Assembly (NCBI RefSeq): GCF_013664685.1
Contig: NZ_JAAKDE010000008.1
Span: 53,589 to 117,588, forward strand
Direction of reading: 5' to 3'
DNA length: 64,000 nt
Source of the DNA: Capillibacterium thermochitinicola
GTDB lineage: Bacteria; Bacillota; UBA4882; UBA10575
Shown here: piece after piece, positions 27,709 to 36,398 of the stretch
Layout: each line of letters begins with the position of its first letter
Numbering within the stretch: the first letter of the stretch is position 1
Notes under the pieces: model-generated
What the model was told of the DNA's origin: nothing
The model's database searches: none
What the model saw: the letters and a program-made list of their open reading frames with translations, nothing else
Program-made: the position numbers and the translations under genes

Positions 27709-27897
27709 CTGTTTCCTCCTTTACAAAATCCGACCTGATGGGGATCTTAATTTCTAGAAGATATTAGGCGTAAAAAATATAACGCCTTCTTCTTTACTAA
27801 TATTTAATACTTTGGCCGGGATTGGGGCCGGCGTACCGAGCGGCGATGTTCAAGCAACGGCCAGGTTTAATAGTTTAACCATAAAGGAGACAAGGGC

Positions 27898-29022
27898 ATG
27901 GCTGATTCCACTGAAAAATCATTTGTCTATAAATGGTTAGGTAAACTCAAATCCGATCTGGGAGACCGGCTGCTTCCGGAGCGGGCCGGGCAAAACCTTG
28001 GAGACCAGGGCGCGGGGCAGGGAAAACGGCCGCTTTCGATCCGGATCGCCATGGTTTTAAATCTCCTGAACTATCCCCTGTACTGGTCGGGGATTGTTTT
28101 ATGCAGCTGGCTTCTTTTCGAATACCTGTCCGCCCCTTTTTTACCGCCCACGGTGCGGGCGCAAGTGCAAAGTTGCAGCCAACCACTGGTGGCGGTCTGC
28201 GGACCGGCGGCGGTGGGTTATTGGACCAATTGGCTGGCGATCAAGATGCTTTTTCATCCCCAGCGTAAAAACGCGGTTTGGTGGGGATTGATCCATGCCC
28301 GCCGGGAAGAGCTAATTTTAAACTTGGCTGCGGGGATCCAGTCGGCGATGGTTTCCCCGGAGATTATCCGGAATTACCTTTACGAGCATGGTGTCCTCAA
28401 TAAGTTGACTACCGCCGTTGCCGGGGCGCTGGATGGGGTGTTCCGGGACCCCCAGTTTCAGCAGGAATTAAAAGAAGTCGTTGCCGAATTGCTGGCCCGG
28501 ATCGGCAACGACCCGCGGACCGAAGCACGTCTCGACCAGTACCTCGAACAGCTTATCAAGGAGTGGAGCACCGAAAGTTTTAGTGGGAAGGTGCTGGCGT
28601 GGACGAAGGAGCTTTGGGTAAAATCGCTGCGTAAACAGGTTTCAGGTTTGCTGGCGCAGTTACCCGCCAGTTCCGATTATTTTACCGCACGGCTGGTGGC
28701 TTATCTGGAAACCATCCCGGTCAAGTTGGTCGCCGGGGAAAAGGTGGTGGAACCGCTGGTGGCGGACTTAATAGCCGAAGGGGTGCGGGGGATCGATTTG
28801 GAAAAAGTGATCCGCGCCCAATTGCAAAAGATGGATCCTTCCGCCCTCGAGCACTTATTAACCGCCAACATCTCAGCGGAGCTGGTTTTTATCCAGACTT
28901 CCGGCGGTATTTTCGGCTTCCTGGTGGGACTGGCCATTCTTTACCCGTTCTTGCGCCCCGTTTTTTTACTGGCCGGTTTAGTGCTGTGGGTGGTTTACCT
29001 CCGTACGGTTGAAAAAAAATAA
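27898..29022 (+). CDS. DUF445 family membrane protein
   Basis: A 374-residue protein with a charged N-terminal 45 residues, a membrane segment around 58-80, and the DUF445 hallmark YWTNWLAIKMLFHP near residues 107-120. A long helical region follows (about 135-330) and two C-terminal membrane segments (about 335-370). The family's function is unknown; YheB and YtbE-type relatives occur in sporulating Bacillota. The ATG has AAAGGAGA 10 bases upstream. It is a monocistronic unit facing lysC across a 189-base gap. Confidence 0.88.
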   Translation: MADSTEKSFVYKWLGKLKSDLGDRLLPERAGQNLGDQGAGQGKRPLSIRIAMVLNLLNYPLYWSGIVLCSWLLFEYLSAPFLPPTVRAQVQSCSQPLVAVCGPAAVGYWTNWLAIKMLFHPQRKNAVWWGLIHARREELILNLAAGIQSAMVSPEIIRNYLYEHGVLNKLTTAVAGALDGVFRDPQFQQELKEVVAELLARIGNDPRTEARLDQYLEQLIKEWSTESFSGKVLAWTKELWVKSLRKQVSGLLAQLPASSDYFTARLVAYLETIPVKLVAGEKVVEPLVADLIAEGVRGIDLEKVIRAQLQKMDPSALEHLLTANISAELVFIQTSGGIFGFLVGLAILYPFLRPVFLLAGLVLWVVYLRTVEKK

Positions 29023-29041
29023 ACCAGCGTTTAAGCTGGTT
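29014..29041 (-). terminator. Terminator of the aminotransferase gene
   Basis: The stem AACCAGC / GCTGGTT (29022-29028 and 29035-29041) is followed on the minus strand by TTATTTTTTTTC, which lies inside the 3' end of the DUF445 gene. Confidence 0.7.
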
Positions 29042-30372
29042 CAAACAATCTGTGCTTCGTCGCCGGGGAGAAAGGCATATTCTTCTGTCGTAACCTCCCG
29101 GCTCCTGAGAATCTTTTCGATGCTAACCAGCTGGACACAGACGATAAACAATTCCATTGCTGTTTTCAACTCGGCCAGCGGCGGGTAGGTGGGGGCAATG
29201 CGGATGTTTTGGTCCGTGGGATCAATCCCATAGGGGAAGGTCGCCCCGGCTTTGGTCAGTTCCACGCCGGCGTCGGCCGCCATTTGCACTACTTTTTTGG
29301 CACAGCCCGGCATGGTGTCAAAACTGATGAAATACCCGCCTTGCGGGCGGCTCCAGGTGGCGATTTTCTTATCGCCCAGTTCGGTCTGTAAAAGATTGAG
29401 GACCAAATCGAATTTGGGGCGGATGATTGCCGCATGTTTTTGCATGTGCAACCGAACATTCTGCGCATTTTTAAAGAAGCGGACGTGGGCCAGTTGGTTT
29501 AGTTTGTTCGGTCCGATTGTTTGGATGGCCATCTGTTTTTTCAGCCGGTTGATGTTCTGGACACTGGAGGCGACCATGGCCAGTCCGGCTCCGGCATACG
29601 TAATCTTCGAGGTTGAGCTGAAGATATAGACCCGGTCCGGATGATTGGCTTCTTTACAGGCGGTGAGAATGTTTTTTAAAGGAACCGGATCGGCGGTGAA
29701 ATCATGCCAGGCGTAGGCGTTGTCCCAAAAGATCCGGAAATCCGGGGCTTTCGTTTTCATCCGCGCCAGGCGGGTTACCACCTGGTCCGAGTAGGTGATG
29801 CCGGTGGGGTTGCTATGTTTGGGCACGCACCAGATTCCTTTGATGGTTTCATCCGTGGCCACCAGTTCTTCGACTAAATCCATATCGGGGCCATCTTCCC
29901 GCAGCGGGACGGTGATCATTTCGATATTGAAAAACTGGCAGATGGCAAAATGCCGGTCGTAACCAGGACTCGGGCAAAGGAATTTGACGGGTTGTTGTCC
30001 CCAGGGAGCGTGCTGTCCGTCCACGCCAAAGAATAGGGCCCGGGCCACGAGATCGTGCATCAGGGCCAAACTGGAGTTGCCATGGACAATGATCTCCTCC
30101 GGTTGGACTTCCAATAATTCGGCAAAAAGGCGCCGGGCTTCCGGTAAACCTTCGAGGCCGCCGTAATTCCGGCAGTCGGTTCCGTCTTCGGCCCAGTAGT
30201 TCCCGTTCAGACCTTCCAACAGGCCGGCGGAGAGATCCAGCTGTTCGGGGCAAGGTTTGCCACGGGACATATTGAGTTTCAGATTTTTCCGTTTGAACTC
30301 CTCATATTTTAAGGTTAACTGTTTTTGGATATGGCGTAGGGTATCATTATTCAACGTCATAAAATCCGCCAT
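29041..30372 (-). CDS. Aspartate aminotransferase-like PLP enzyme (class I, subgroup Ic type)
   Basis: This 443-residue fold-type I aminotransferase begins MADFMTL; ATG 30372 follows CAGGGGGAT, and the longer frame upstream lacks a site. It resembles the PF12897 group: LNMSRGKPCPEQLDLS near the start, CPSPGYDRHFAI near 140, and WCVPKHSNPTGIT near 195. The PLP Lys lies in FSSTSKITYAGAG near 263, and FWDNAYAW near 230. Family members transaminate aspartate with 2-oxoglutarate; the substrate is inferred. Confidence 0.9.
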   Translation of the reverse strand: MADFMTLNNDTLRHIQKQLTLKYEEFKRKNLKLNMSRGKPCPEQLDLSAGLLEGLNGNYWAEDGTDCRNYGGLEGLPEARRLFAELLEVQPEEIIVHGNSSLALMHDLVARALFFGVDGQHAPWGQQPVKFLCPSPGYDRHFAICQFFNIEMITVPLREDGPDMDLVEELVATDETIKGIWCVPKHSNPTGITYSDQVVTRLARMKTKAPDFRIFWDNAYAWHDFTADPVPLKNILTACKEANHPDRVYIFSSTSKITYAGAGLAMVASSVQNINRLKKQMAIQTIGPNKLNQLAHVRFFKNAQNVRLHMQKHAAIIRPKFDLVLNLLQTELGDKKIATWSRPQGGYFISFDTMPGCAKKVVQMAADAGVELTKAGATFPYGIDPTDQNIRIAPTYPPLAELKTAMELFIVCVQLVSIEKILRSREVTTEEYAFLPGDEAQIV

Positions 30373-30409
30373 TATAAATCCCCCTGCAAAAGTGGTCGTC
30401 ATTATTCTA

Positions 30410-30438
30410 ATTATAAGTAAGGCGGGATCGAAAAGCAA
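30410..30438 (-). promoter_or_regulatory. Promoter of the aminotransferase gene
   Basis: On the minus strand, TTGCTT (30438-30433) lies 17 bases before TATAAT (30415-30410), about 38 bases upstream of the start codon at 30372. Confidence 0.6.
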
Positions 30439-30766
30439 CAAAGATGCGAAAGTATACAAGTATACCTTATTAATATCCTTTTGTCTTATGGTAATCCCGG
30501 TTAACGCCTGTCCCTAAAATCGGGATTTTCTGCTAGCAGCGATCTGTTTATAATATAATTTATGAATGAAAGCGCTGAAAGTCAGCGGAAAACCCTTTCA
30601 CTTCTTGGGCGCTACCGATGGAAGATTGTTCCTGCACCTAACAAACGGAAGGAATTTAATGTTGCTCAGCGAAACTCTAAGATAAAGCAACCGGTTGAAT
30701 TTGTTTTTCCAACCGATTTCAGCTAATACCAATAAGGATTGGAAAAAGAGCTGAGGAGGAGAAAAC
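30439..30766 (+). promoter_or_regulatory. Divergent intergenic region upstream of the exbB operon
   Basis: These 328 bases contain no clear gene. Overlapping TATAAT boxes at 30549-30554 and 30554-30559 are the likely -10 for the exbB operon; no good -35 was found. A hairpin AATCCCG / CGGGATT spans 30493-30526. The leader of about 200 bases is otherwise unstructured as far as I can see. Confidence 0.4.
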
Positions 30767-31378
30767 ATGTGGCAATTGTTTTTAAGCGGCGGTCCGGTGA
30801 TGTTTCCTTTATTATTCTGTTCGATCATGGTTTTGGCGATTACCATTGAGCGCCTTTGGTTTTTCATCGGTCAGCGGGGCGACATTGATGAGATCAGAAG
30901 AATCGTCTTCCGCCTGATGGAGAAGAATGCTCCTCTGGAAGCCATTCAATACTTGCAAAAATTAAACCAACCGGTGGCCCGGATGTACCAAGCCGCTTTG
31001 CTTCATTACGGTAAACCCCAGTCCGAAGTGGAAATTTCGTTGCGGGATGCGGGGGAAGTGGAGATTCGAAAGATGGAACGGGGCTTAGGGCTGCTTAATG
31101 TCATCATTACGGCGGCGCCGCTGCTTGGTTTGCTCGGAACGGTGACCGGAATTATTACCAGTCTTAATGTGTTAAGAGCATTACAAGGCGTGGCCTCGCC
31201 GGCGCAGTTAAGCGGGGGGATTGCCGAGGCCTTGTTGACAACGGCTTTTGGGTTAATTATCGCAATTCCCGCCCTCTTTTTACAGCACTGGTTCAACGCC
31301 ATCATTGAGAAGCGGATCCAGGTGATGAACCAGATGGCCCGGGAGTTTCTCGACAACTACGGTAACCGAGGTGAGTAG
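30767..31378 (+). CDS. exbB: ExbB/TolQ/MotA-family proton channel protein
   Basis: A 203-residue membrane protein with the ExbB/TolQ layout. The first helix is at about residues 10-30 (GGPVMFPLLFCSIMVLAI), followed by a cytoplasmic loop. Helix two is in LGLLNVIITAAPLLGLLGTV near 105-125, with the G-T-V-x-G-I-I segment typical of the pore. Helix three lies around 150-170 (ALLTTAFGLIIAIPAL). Together with ExbD it forms a proton channel that powers TonB. It begins a five-gene operon, with GAGGAGGAG before the ATG. Confidence 0.92.
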   Translation: MWQLFLSGGPVMFPLLFCSIMVLAITIERLWFFIGQRGDIDEIRRIVFRLMEKNAPLEAIQYLQKLNQPVARMYQAALLHYGKPQSEVEISLRDAGEVEIRKMERGLGLLNVIITAAPLLGLLGTVTGIITSLNVLRALQGVASPAQLSGGIAEALLTTAFGLIIAIPALFLQHWFNAIIEKRIQVMNQMAREFLDNYGNRGE

Positions 31379-31382
31379 CATC

Positions 31383-31781
31383 ATGTTTCAGCGCAAACCG
31401 AAAGTTGCCCGTTTGGATATTGTCCCGATGATTGACATCATGTTCTATCTCGTGCTCTTTTTTATGGTTTTTACGACCTTTCGCACGTCAATTTCCGGGA
31501 TTCCGTTGGAATTGCCCAGTTCAAGCCAGGCGGTGGTTTTGGAGGAACAACGGGTGATGGTCACTATCGACCGGCAAGAAAAAGTGTACTATGGTGATGA
31601 AGAAATCTCCTTGGCGAAACTTACGGAAAGGTTAACGCCGCTTGTTGCCGTGAATCCCAATCTATTAGTAGTGATCAATGCCGATACCCGGGTGACTTAC
31701 GGGCGATTGATTGCGGTCATGGATGCGATCACCGAGGCCGGTGTTGCTCAACCGGCGTTAGCGGTTGAAAAGAAAAATTAA
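31383..31781 (+). CDS. exbD: ExbD/TolR-family protein
   Basis: A 132-residue protein with an N-terminal helix preceded by DIVPMIDIMFYLVLFFMVF. The Asp in PMIDIM corresponds to the essential proton-carrying Asp of ExbD. A periplasmic domain follows with the usual VMVTIDRQEKVYYGDEEI and LLVVINADTRVTYG strands. ATG 31383 is favoured by GAGGTGAG six bases upstream; a GTG at 31371 is also in frame and overlaps the exbB stop. It partners the upstream ExbB. Confidence 0.9.
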   Translation: MFQRKPKVARLDIVPMIDIMFYLVLFFMVFTTFRTSISGIPLELPSSSQAVVLEEQRVMVTIDRQEKVYYGDEEISLAKLTERLTPLVAVNPNLLVVINADTRVTYGRLIAVMDAITEAGVAQPALAVEKKN

Positions 31782-31819
31782 GCGCTGTCCACCGGTGCTC
31801 ACTAGGGGGTTTTTTTGTT

Positions 31820-32653
31820 ATGGATAAACTCCGCTCCGGAGAACTGACGAGAAAGGCCGCTTCTTTTTTTCTGGCGGTGGGGTTGCATGCGCTCCTTTTC
31901 GCGATCCAAATTGGTGGGTATTGGCGGGCCGGTGGCGACGAATTTGGTTACACGTTGATTCAAACGCGTCTGGTCGAGATTGAACCGGTGCGGCGGGAAG
32001 GAAGAGCCGAACAAGCCAGGCCGCAGCCGACCCCCAAACCGCCGGCGCCACCGGTGGAAAAGCCACCGGCGGCGGAGAAACCCGCCTCCGCTGCGGAAAA
32101 GCCGGCCACGAAGATCGAAGAAGTACACCAGGAGAAACCGGCACCCCGGGAAACAAAACCCGAACCGGGCGAGATCGCTAAAGAAACACCCCCTACCGTT
32201 GATGACCCGGGCGAAGGGAAGGAACAGCCTGTAGACGGCACCACTGCCCGCGAGGGGGAAGCGGCGGCTGGAGGGGAAACACCGTCCGTTCCGGTTTTAC
32301 CGCCTTTAGGGCGGGCCAGCGGGATGGTTGGGCCGATCCCCGGCTTTACTTTTCCCAAAAATGCGGAACACCTGGGGATTGAAGGAACGGTGGTCATGGA
32401 GATCTACCTGACCCCGGAAGGGGTGTTCTTAAAAGAACCGCTCATGCTGGCCTCTTCCGGGCATGGGGTTTTGGATGAACATGCCCGGCGCTTGCTCGCT
32501 TCGGGCCAGTTGCGCTTTAAAACGGCGCCTGAGCCCTATAAGTTGCAGATGGAAATCAGGTATTTTTATAACAAAGGGAACGGGAAGTATGAAGTGGAAG
32601 TGGTGGCGGTAGGGGAAGCGGCTTACCTTTCAACGGAGGAAGGAGGATCATAA
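31820..32653 (+). CDS. TonB-like energy-transducing protein
   Basis: A 277-residue protein with a single N-terminal membrane anchor (about residues 13-32). A long Pro/Glu/Lys/Ala-rich spacer follows (about 60-160, with repeats such as PPAPPVEKPPAAEKP). A C-terminal domain of about 90 residues matches TonB_C: IEGTVVMEIYLTPEGVF and then LDEHARRLLASGQLRFKTA. Such proteins reach across the periplasm to an outer-membrane receptor and use ExbBD energy. No TonB-dependent receptor is visible in the window. The stop abuts the TTG of the next gene. Confidence 0.85.
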   Translation: MDKLRSGELTRKAASFFLAVGLHALLFAIQIGGYWRAGGDEFGYTLIQTRLVEIEPVRREGRAEQARPQPTPKPPAPPVEKPPAAEKPASAAEKPATKIEEVHQEKPAPRETKPEPGEIAKETPPTVDDPGEGKEQPVDGTTAREGEAAAGGETPSVPVLPPLGRASGMVGPIPGFTFPKNAEHLGIEGTVVMEIYLTPEGVFLKEPLMLASSGHGVLDEHARRLLASGQLRFKTAPEPYKLQMEIRYFYNKGNGKYEVEVVAVGEAAYLSTEEGGS

Positions 32654-34783
32654 TTGAAGGGGAAAAGCAAGAAAAAATGGCTTTTTAACTTAATCATCGG
32701 CCTGTGCTTATTGGGAGTTTCCCTTACGCTGCACGCCCAAGGCCCAGCGGTCTATTCGGCGGGTAGCGAGGGGTCTGCCCAAGGGGGTAGTGGAGCCAAA
32801 CCAGCGGTTCCGGAATCGCTCTACCGGGATCCGGAACGCTTAATTTTAGAAAACGAATTCATCGCAGTGGCTGTGAACAATTCCACCGATGCCACCGGCC
32901 GCTTCGGTGTCAAGGTGACCGGTGGCGATCCGCTCCGGCGGGGAGACGAGGAGAAACCATTGATCTTTGGTTATGAAATGCCATGGACCTCCTTCACCAC
33001 CATTCGGTTGGACGGGAAAAATTACATATTTGGCGGAAAAACGCGGCGGCGTTCCGGCGGGACCGGTGAATACGGAACGGTGGTCAGCGGCCCGTCCTGG
33101 GATAGCGCGACCAATAGTATCACGATGACCTGCCGTTATGGTATGGTCGAGGTGATCCAGGAGATCTCCATCGTGGAAAGCACCACCACCGGTTATCCGG
33201 ATACAACCAAGATCAAGTATTCCATTATCAACCGCGACCAGGTGTCCCATGAGGTCGGGCTGCGGGTCGTGATCGATACAATGCTGGGGGAGAACGACGG
33301 CGCCCCGTTCCGGATCGGGGAAACGGCGGTCCAGACCGACGCGGTCTTCGATAAAGAACGCTTGCCCGAGTTTTGGCAGGCTTTTGATACGTTGAAGGAC
33401 CCAAAGGTGATTGCCCAAGGAACCTTAAAGGGAAGGGAGGCAACGCCCCCGGATCTGCTTTACTTTACGAACTGGGGGAGTGTGGCGGATTACCACTGGG
33501 AGCCCCCTTTGGTTCCGGATCGGGACTTTACCAGGGCGGGTGAATTTGAATTGGACAGCGCCGCGGTTTACCTTTGGCAACCGGTCACGATCCCGGCCGC
33601 CGGCAGTAAGACTTATGTCCTCTACTACGGGCTGGGCGGGGTAACTGTGGTCCCCGGTCAACTCCAGTTGGGGGTTAGTTCGCCGGCGGAGGTTGTTTAC
33701 GCCGCCGATGCCGAACCATTTTCGGTGGTCGCCTATATCCAGAACACTGGCGCGGCACCCGCCATGAGCGTGCGGGCCCGTTTGAATTTACCGTCCGCCC
33801 TGCGGATTGCGGAAGGAAAGCCGGCCGACATTTACATTGGAAAGCTGGAGCCGGGCGAAGTGACCCAGCTCCATTGGAAGGTCAGGCCGACGGGTTCGGT
33901 CTTTGGGACACTGGCCCCCTTCTCGGTGGTGGCTTCGGCGATCAATGTGCCTGAAAACAAGGTGGAAAGAAACATCCGGGTGTTGAAACCGGCCGAATTA
34001 ACGTTAAAGGTCAGCCCGCCACCGGGATTAAAGGTGGTGGATGAAAAGCTTACGCCGGTTCCGTACCCGGTGACGGCGGTGATCAAAAACACCGGGGAGT
34101 CGGAAGCCTACGGGGTGATCGGCAGCTTGCAGTTGGGCGAAGGGATGCAACCGGCTCCCAAGGAGATTCTCCGGCGCTACATCGGCAACTTGAAACCAGG
34201 GGAAGAATATAAGCTAACCTGGTATTTGTCTCCGGAAGGAATCGGTAAACGCTCCTACCTCGGGATTCAGTTTGAATCGAACTCGACCAAACCGGTGATG
34301 TACATCGCCGGTGTGCAGTTGCCGGTTTTAACGCCGAAACTGCGTTTGGTCCCCATTACTCCGGCGAAAGCCGGGGAGATCCTCCAGGTTGAAGTCCGGG
34401 TCGAAAACTTGCCGATGCTGACCGGCGTCGAGTTCGATCTAACGTATAATCCCGAACTAATGGAGATAATTAGGGTATCAAGGGGTCTCTTCTTTATTGA
34501 GGATCAGGCGATGGCCCCCTGGCAACCGGGAACCATCGACAGTGCCACCGGGGTGGTGGCGCAGATTGGCGGCCAGCGGAAAACGGCGGCCTTGACCAGT
34601 TCGACTTTGGCCACGATCCATATTCAACTAAGCAAGGAACCGGGCGAAGCAATTCTAGCCCCATCGGCCGTTACCCTCCAGAGCACCGTGGCCAAAATAC
34701 CGTTTTATCAGGTTGAAGGGTTGAAAATAACCATTAATCAACAGGGGGGTGTGCGGATTGACACTATTACGGTTGACCAGTAA
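32654..34783 (+). CDS. Exported protein with CARDB/Ig-like repeats and a C-terminal cohesin-like domain
   Basis: This 709-residue protein starts at TTG eight bases after GGAGG. It has an N-terminal signal peptide (basic residues, then LFNLIIGLCLLGVSLTLHA). The N-terminal 330 residues look like a beta-sandwich of unknown family (YRDPERLILENEFIAVAVNN). Two CARDB-type repeats follow at about 335-555 (VVAYIQNTGAAPAMSV and VTAVIKNTGESEAYGV). A C-terminal domain at about 560-700 resembles a cohesin type I/II fold (GEILQVEVRVENLPMLTGVE then FDLTYNPELMEIIRV). No sorting signal is seen. It is probably a surface or periplasmic protein. Confidence 0.75.
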   Translation: MKGKSKKKWLFNLIIGLCLLGVSLTLHAQGPAVYSAGSEGSAQGGSGAKPAVPESLYRDPERLILENEFIAVAVNNSTDATGRFGVKVTGGDPLRRGDEEKPLIFGYEMPWTSFTTIRLDGKNYIFGGKTRRRSGGTGEYGTVVSGPSWDSATNSITMTCRYGMVEVIQEISIVESTTTGYPDTTKIKYSIINRDQVSHEVGLRVVIDTMLGENDGAPFRIGETAVQTDAVFDKERLPEFWQAFDTLKDPKVIAQGTLKGREATPPDLLYFTNWGSVADYHWEPPLVPDRDFTRAGEFELDSAAVYLWQPVTIPAAGSKTYVLYYGLGGVTVVPGQLQLGVSSPAEVVYAADAEPFSVVAYIQNTGAAPAMSVRARLNLPSALRIAEGKPADIYIGKLEPGEVTQLHWKVRPTGSVFGTLAPFSVVASAINVPENKVERNIRVLKPAELTLKVSPPPGLKVVDEKLTPVPYPVTAVIKNTGESEAYGVIGSLQLGEGMQPAPKEILRRYIGNLKPGEEYKLTWYLSPEGIGKRSYLGIQFESNSTKPVMYIAGVQLPVLTPKLRLVPITPAKAGEILQVEVRVENLPMLTGVEFDLTYNPELMEIIRVSRGLFFIEDQAMAPWQPGTIDSATGVVAQIGGQRKTAALTSSTLATIHIQLSKEPGEAILAPSAVTLQSTVAKIPFYQVEGLKITINQQGGVRIDTITVDQ

Positions 34784-35426
34784 AAAATGGCTCTCAACGG
34801 TGGTCTTGGGTTTGTGTTTCTTGCTGGCTGCGGTACCGGCCCTGGGGCAAAACCGTGCCTATTCCGATGTTCCCGACTGGGCGTACCAGGCGGTAAAAAA
34901 ACTGGTGGACAATGGCTACCTTGAACTCTATGAAGATGGGACCTTCCGTGGCGGTAATCCGGTTGACCGCTACACTTTCGCGATGGTGGTGGCCAAGTTG
35001 TTGACGAACTTTGGCGAAGGGGTCACCCGTGCCGGGCAGGATGATGTGGCTTTGCTGCGCAAACTGTCCAATGAATTCCAGAATGAACTGGTGCTTTTGA
35101 CCCTGAAGAATAAGGAGTTGGAGGCACGGCTGGTCCAGATCGAGCAAGGCCGTCTCATCCTGGCTGAAGACCAGACGAAAAACACCGCCGGAATGCAGGC
35201 CCTCAGTAACGAACTGAAGGCGCTGCGCAATCAAGTTGCACAGATTCTTGCCGAAAAAAACCAACTGGAGGCCCGGCTTTCCACTTTGGAAACGCAACAG
35301 GAAGAACACCAGGTTGAACTGGAGAATCTCCGTGCGGAGCTGGAGAAGGAGCGACGAACAAACCGGATGTTACTGATTGTTCTTGGGCTGATCGGGGCGG
35401 CCGGTATTTTCCTCCCGGCACAATAG
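34758..35426 (+). CDS. SLH-domain coiled-coil protein with C-terminal membrane segment
   Basis: A 222-residue protein starting at TTG 34758, eight bases after GGGGGG; the frame overlaps the preceding gene. A signal peptide (LSTVVLGLCFLLAAVPALG) precedes one SLH domain at about residues 32-75 (YSDVPDWAYQAVKKLVDNGY and then FRGGNPVDRYTFAMVVAKLL). A heptad-rich coiled coil spans about 85-195, and the last 20 residues are hydrophobic (LLIVLGLIGAAGIFLPA). SLH domains bind pyruvylated cell-wall polymers. The SLH-plus-coil order recalls OmpM-type outer-membrane tethers, but no barrel follows. Confidence 0.85.
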   Translation: MTLLRLTSKKWLSTVVLGLCFLLAAVPALGQNRAYSDVPDWAYQAVKKLVDNGYLELYEDGTFRGGNPVDRYTFAMVVAKLLTNFGEGVTRAGQDDVALLRKLSNEFQNELVLLTLKNKELEARLVQIEQGRLILAEDQTKNTAGMQALSNELKALRNQVAQILAEKNQLEARLSTLETQQEEHQVELENLRAELEKERRTNRMLLIVLGLIGAAGIFLPAQ

Positions 35427-35463
35427 GATGCGGAAAATGGAGCGGGCAGCTTGTTTCTTTAAA

Positions 35464-35492
35464 TTGACAACCGCTTCCTGCTCGTTTATAAT
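35464..35492 (+). promoter_or_regulatory. Consensus sigma-A promoter for the yceD-rpmF operon
   Basis: A perfect TTGACA (35464-35469) and TATAAT (35487-35492) with a 17-base spacer. The expected transcription start near 35499 leaves almost no leader before the DUF177 gene. Confidence 0.85.
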
Positions 35493-35510
35493 ACAGAGGT
35501 GAGTTTGACC

Positions 35511-36053
35511 ATGAAACCCATTTATCTGGTGGATCTAACTTCGATCAAAGATTCACCCGGGGCAAGACTGGAGCTTCGGGACCAGATTACCCTTCCCAAC
35601 ATTACTTGGGAGGGTGAACGGCTACTGGAGTTTGACAATCCGTGGTGGATTGAACTGGAAGTAACTAATGTGTCGCGGGGGTATCAAGTTAACGGCAAAA
35701 CCGGTGGCAGTTACCGGTTGGATTGCGACCGCTGTCTGGAAAGGGTCCGGTTGTCACTGGAGACGGAGTTCAACGACCTTTTTTTGCCGGAAGCCATTTC
35801 CCACCAGGAAGAAGAGGCAAGGAGTTTTACCGGTGACGAAATGGATCTTTCGACGGCGATTATGGAAGCGATTATTCTGCAAATACCATTGAAAGTGCTT
35901 TGTACGCCAGCTTGTCGGGGGCTATGTTCGGTTTGCGGAACAAACCTGAATAAGGCGACTTGTAACTGCAAGCCCGAAAGCTTCGATCCAAGAATGGCGA
36001 TGTTGCTTAAATGGAAGCAAGACAAAGGAGGTGGAGATGATGGCCAATCCTAG
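35511..36053 (+). CDS. YceD/DUF177 family protein
   Basis: A 180-residue protein encoded just before rpmF, as in most bacteria. The family (large ribosomal RNA accumulation protein YceD) influences 23S rRNA levels. The N-terminal beta-rich half includes SYRLDCDRCLERVRLSLE near residues 64-81, and a C-terminal cysteine pair group CTPACRGLCSVCGTNLNK lies near 132-149. GAGGTGAG sits seven bases before ATG 35511; an in-frame GTG at 35499 coincides with the likely transcription start. The 3' end overlaps rpmF. Confidence 0.9.
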   Translation: MKPIYLVDLTSIKDSPGARLELRDQITLPNITWEGERLLEFDNPWWIELEVTNVSRGYQVNGKTGGSYRLDCDRCLERVRLSLETEFNDLFLPEAISHQEEEARSFTGDEMDLSTAIMEAIILQIPLKVLCTPACRGLCSVCGTNLNKATCNCKPESFDPRMAMLLKWKQDKGGGDDGQS

Positions 36054-36225
36054 ACGGCGACATACCAACACCCGGGGGAGATTACGTCGTACCCACTGGA
36101 AATTGGACCTGGTCTCTTTGTCCCGTTGCGAACAATGTCAGGCCCCGCGTTTACCGCACCATGCTTGCCCCAGTTGTGGTTCATACCGGGGAAGGAAAGT
36201 GATGGAGGTAAAAACTGAAGGTTAA
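36040..36225 (+). CDS. rpmF: 50S ribosomal protein L32
   Basis: A 61-residue basic protein starting MANPRRRHTNTRGRLRRTHW with two zinc cysteine pairs, CEQC and CPSC, so it is the zinc-binding form of L32. ATG 36040 has AAGGAGG eight bases upstream and overlaps the previous gene by 14 bases. It is followed by a terminator. Confidence 0.97.
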   Translation: MANPRRRHTNTRGRLRRTHWKLDLVSLSRCEQCQAPRLPHHACPSCGSYRGRKVMEVKTEG

Positions 36226-36237
36226 AAGCTAATAAGG

Positions 36238-36267
36238 AAAAGGTCTTTTATGACCTTTTTTCTTTTT
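36238..36267 (+). terminator. Terminator after rpmF
   Basis: The stem AAAAGGTC / GACCTTTT (36238-36245 and 36252-36259) is followed by TTCTTTTT. Confidence 0.85.
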
Positions 36268-36398
36268 CACTTAATTTAGGGCATAAAAAAGATAAAGGAA
36301 AATAATATTTCTTAGGCGGTTATGTGGGCCAGGCTGGGTTTTGCCCCTGCCGCAAAGAGGAAAATCAAGTTTTTATGGCATTATTGTATAAATATTAC

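Noticed and set aside
27709..27897. Lysine riboswitch or T-box upstream of lysC.
   Set aside because: The 189-base divergent gap shows only a short GGCGT/ACGCC pairing and no lysine riboswitch core or T-box motif.
34758..34783. Overlap of the SLH gene with the preceding gene as a frameshifted fusion.
   Set aside because: The SLH protein has its own signal peptide and ribosome-binding site, so it is a separate gene.
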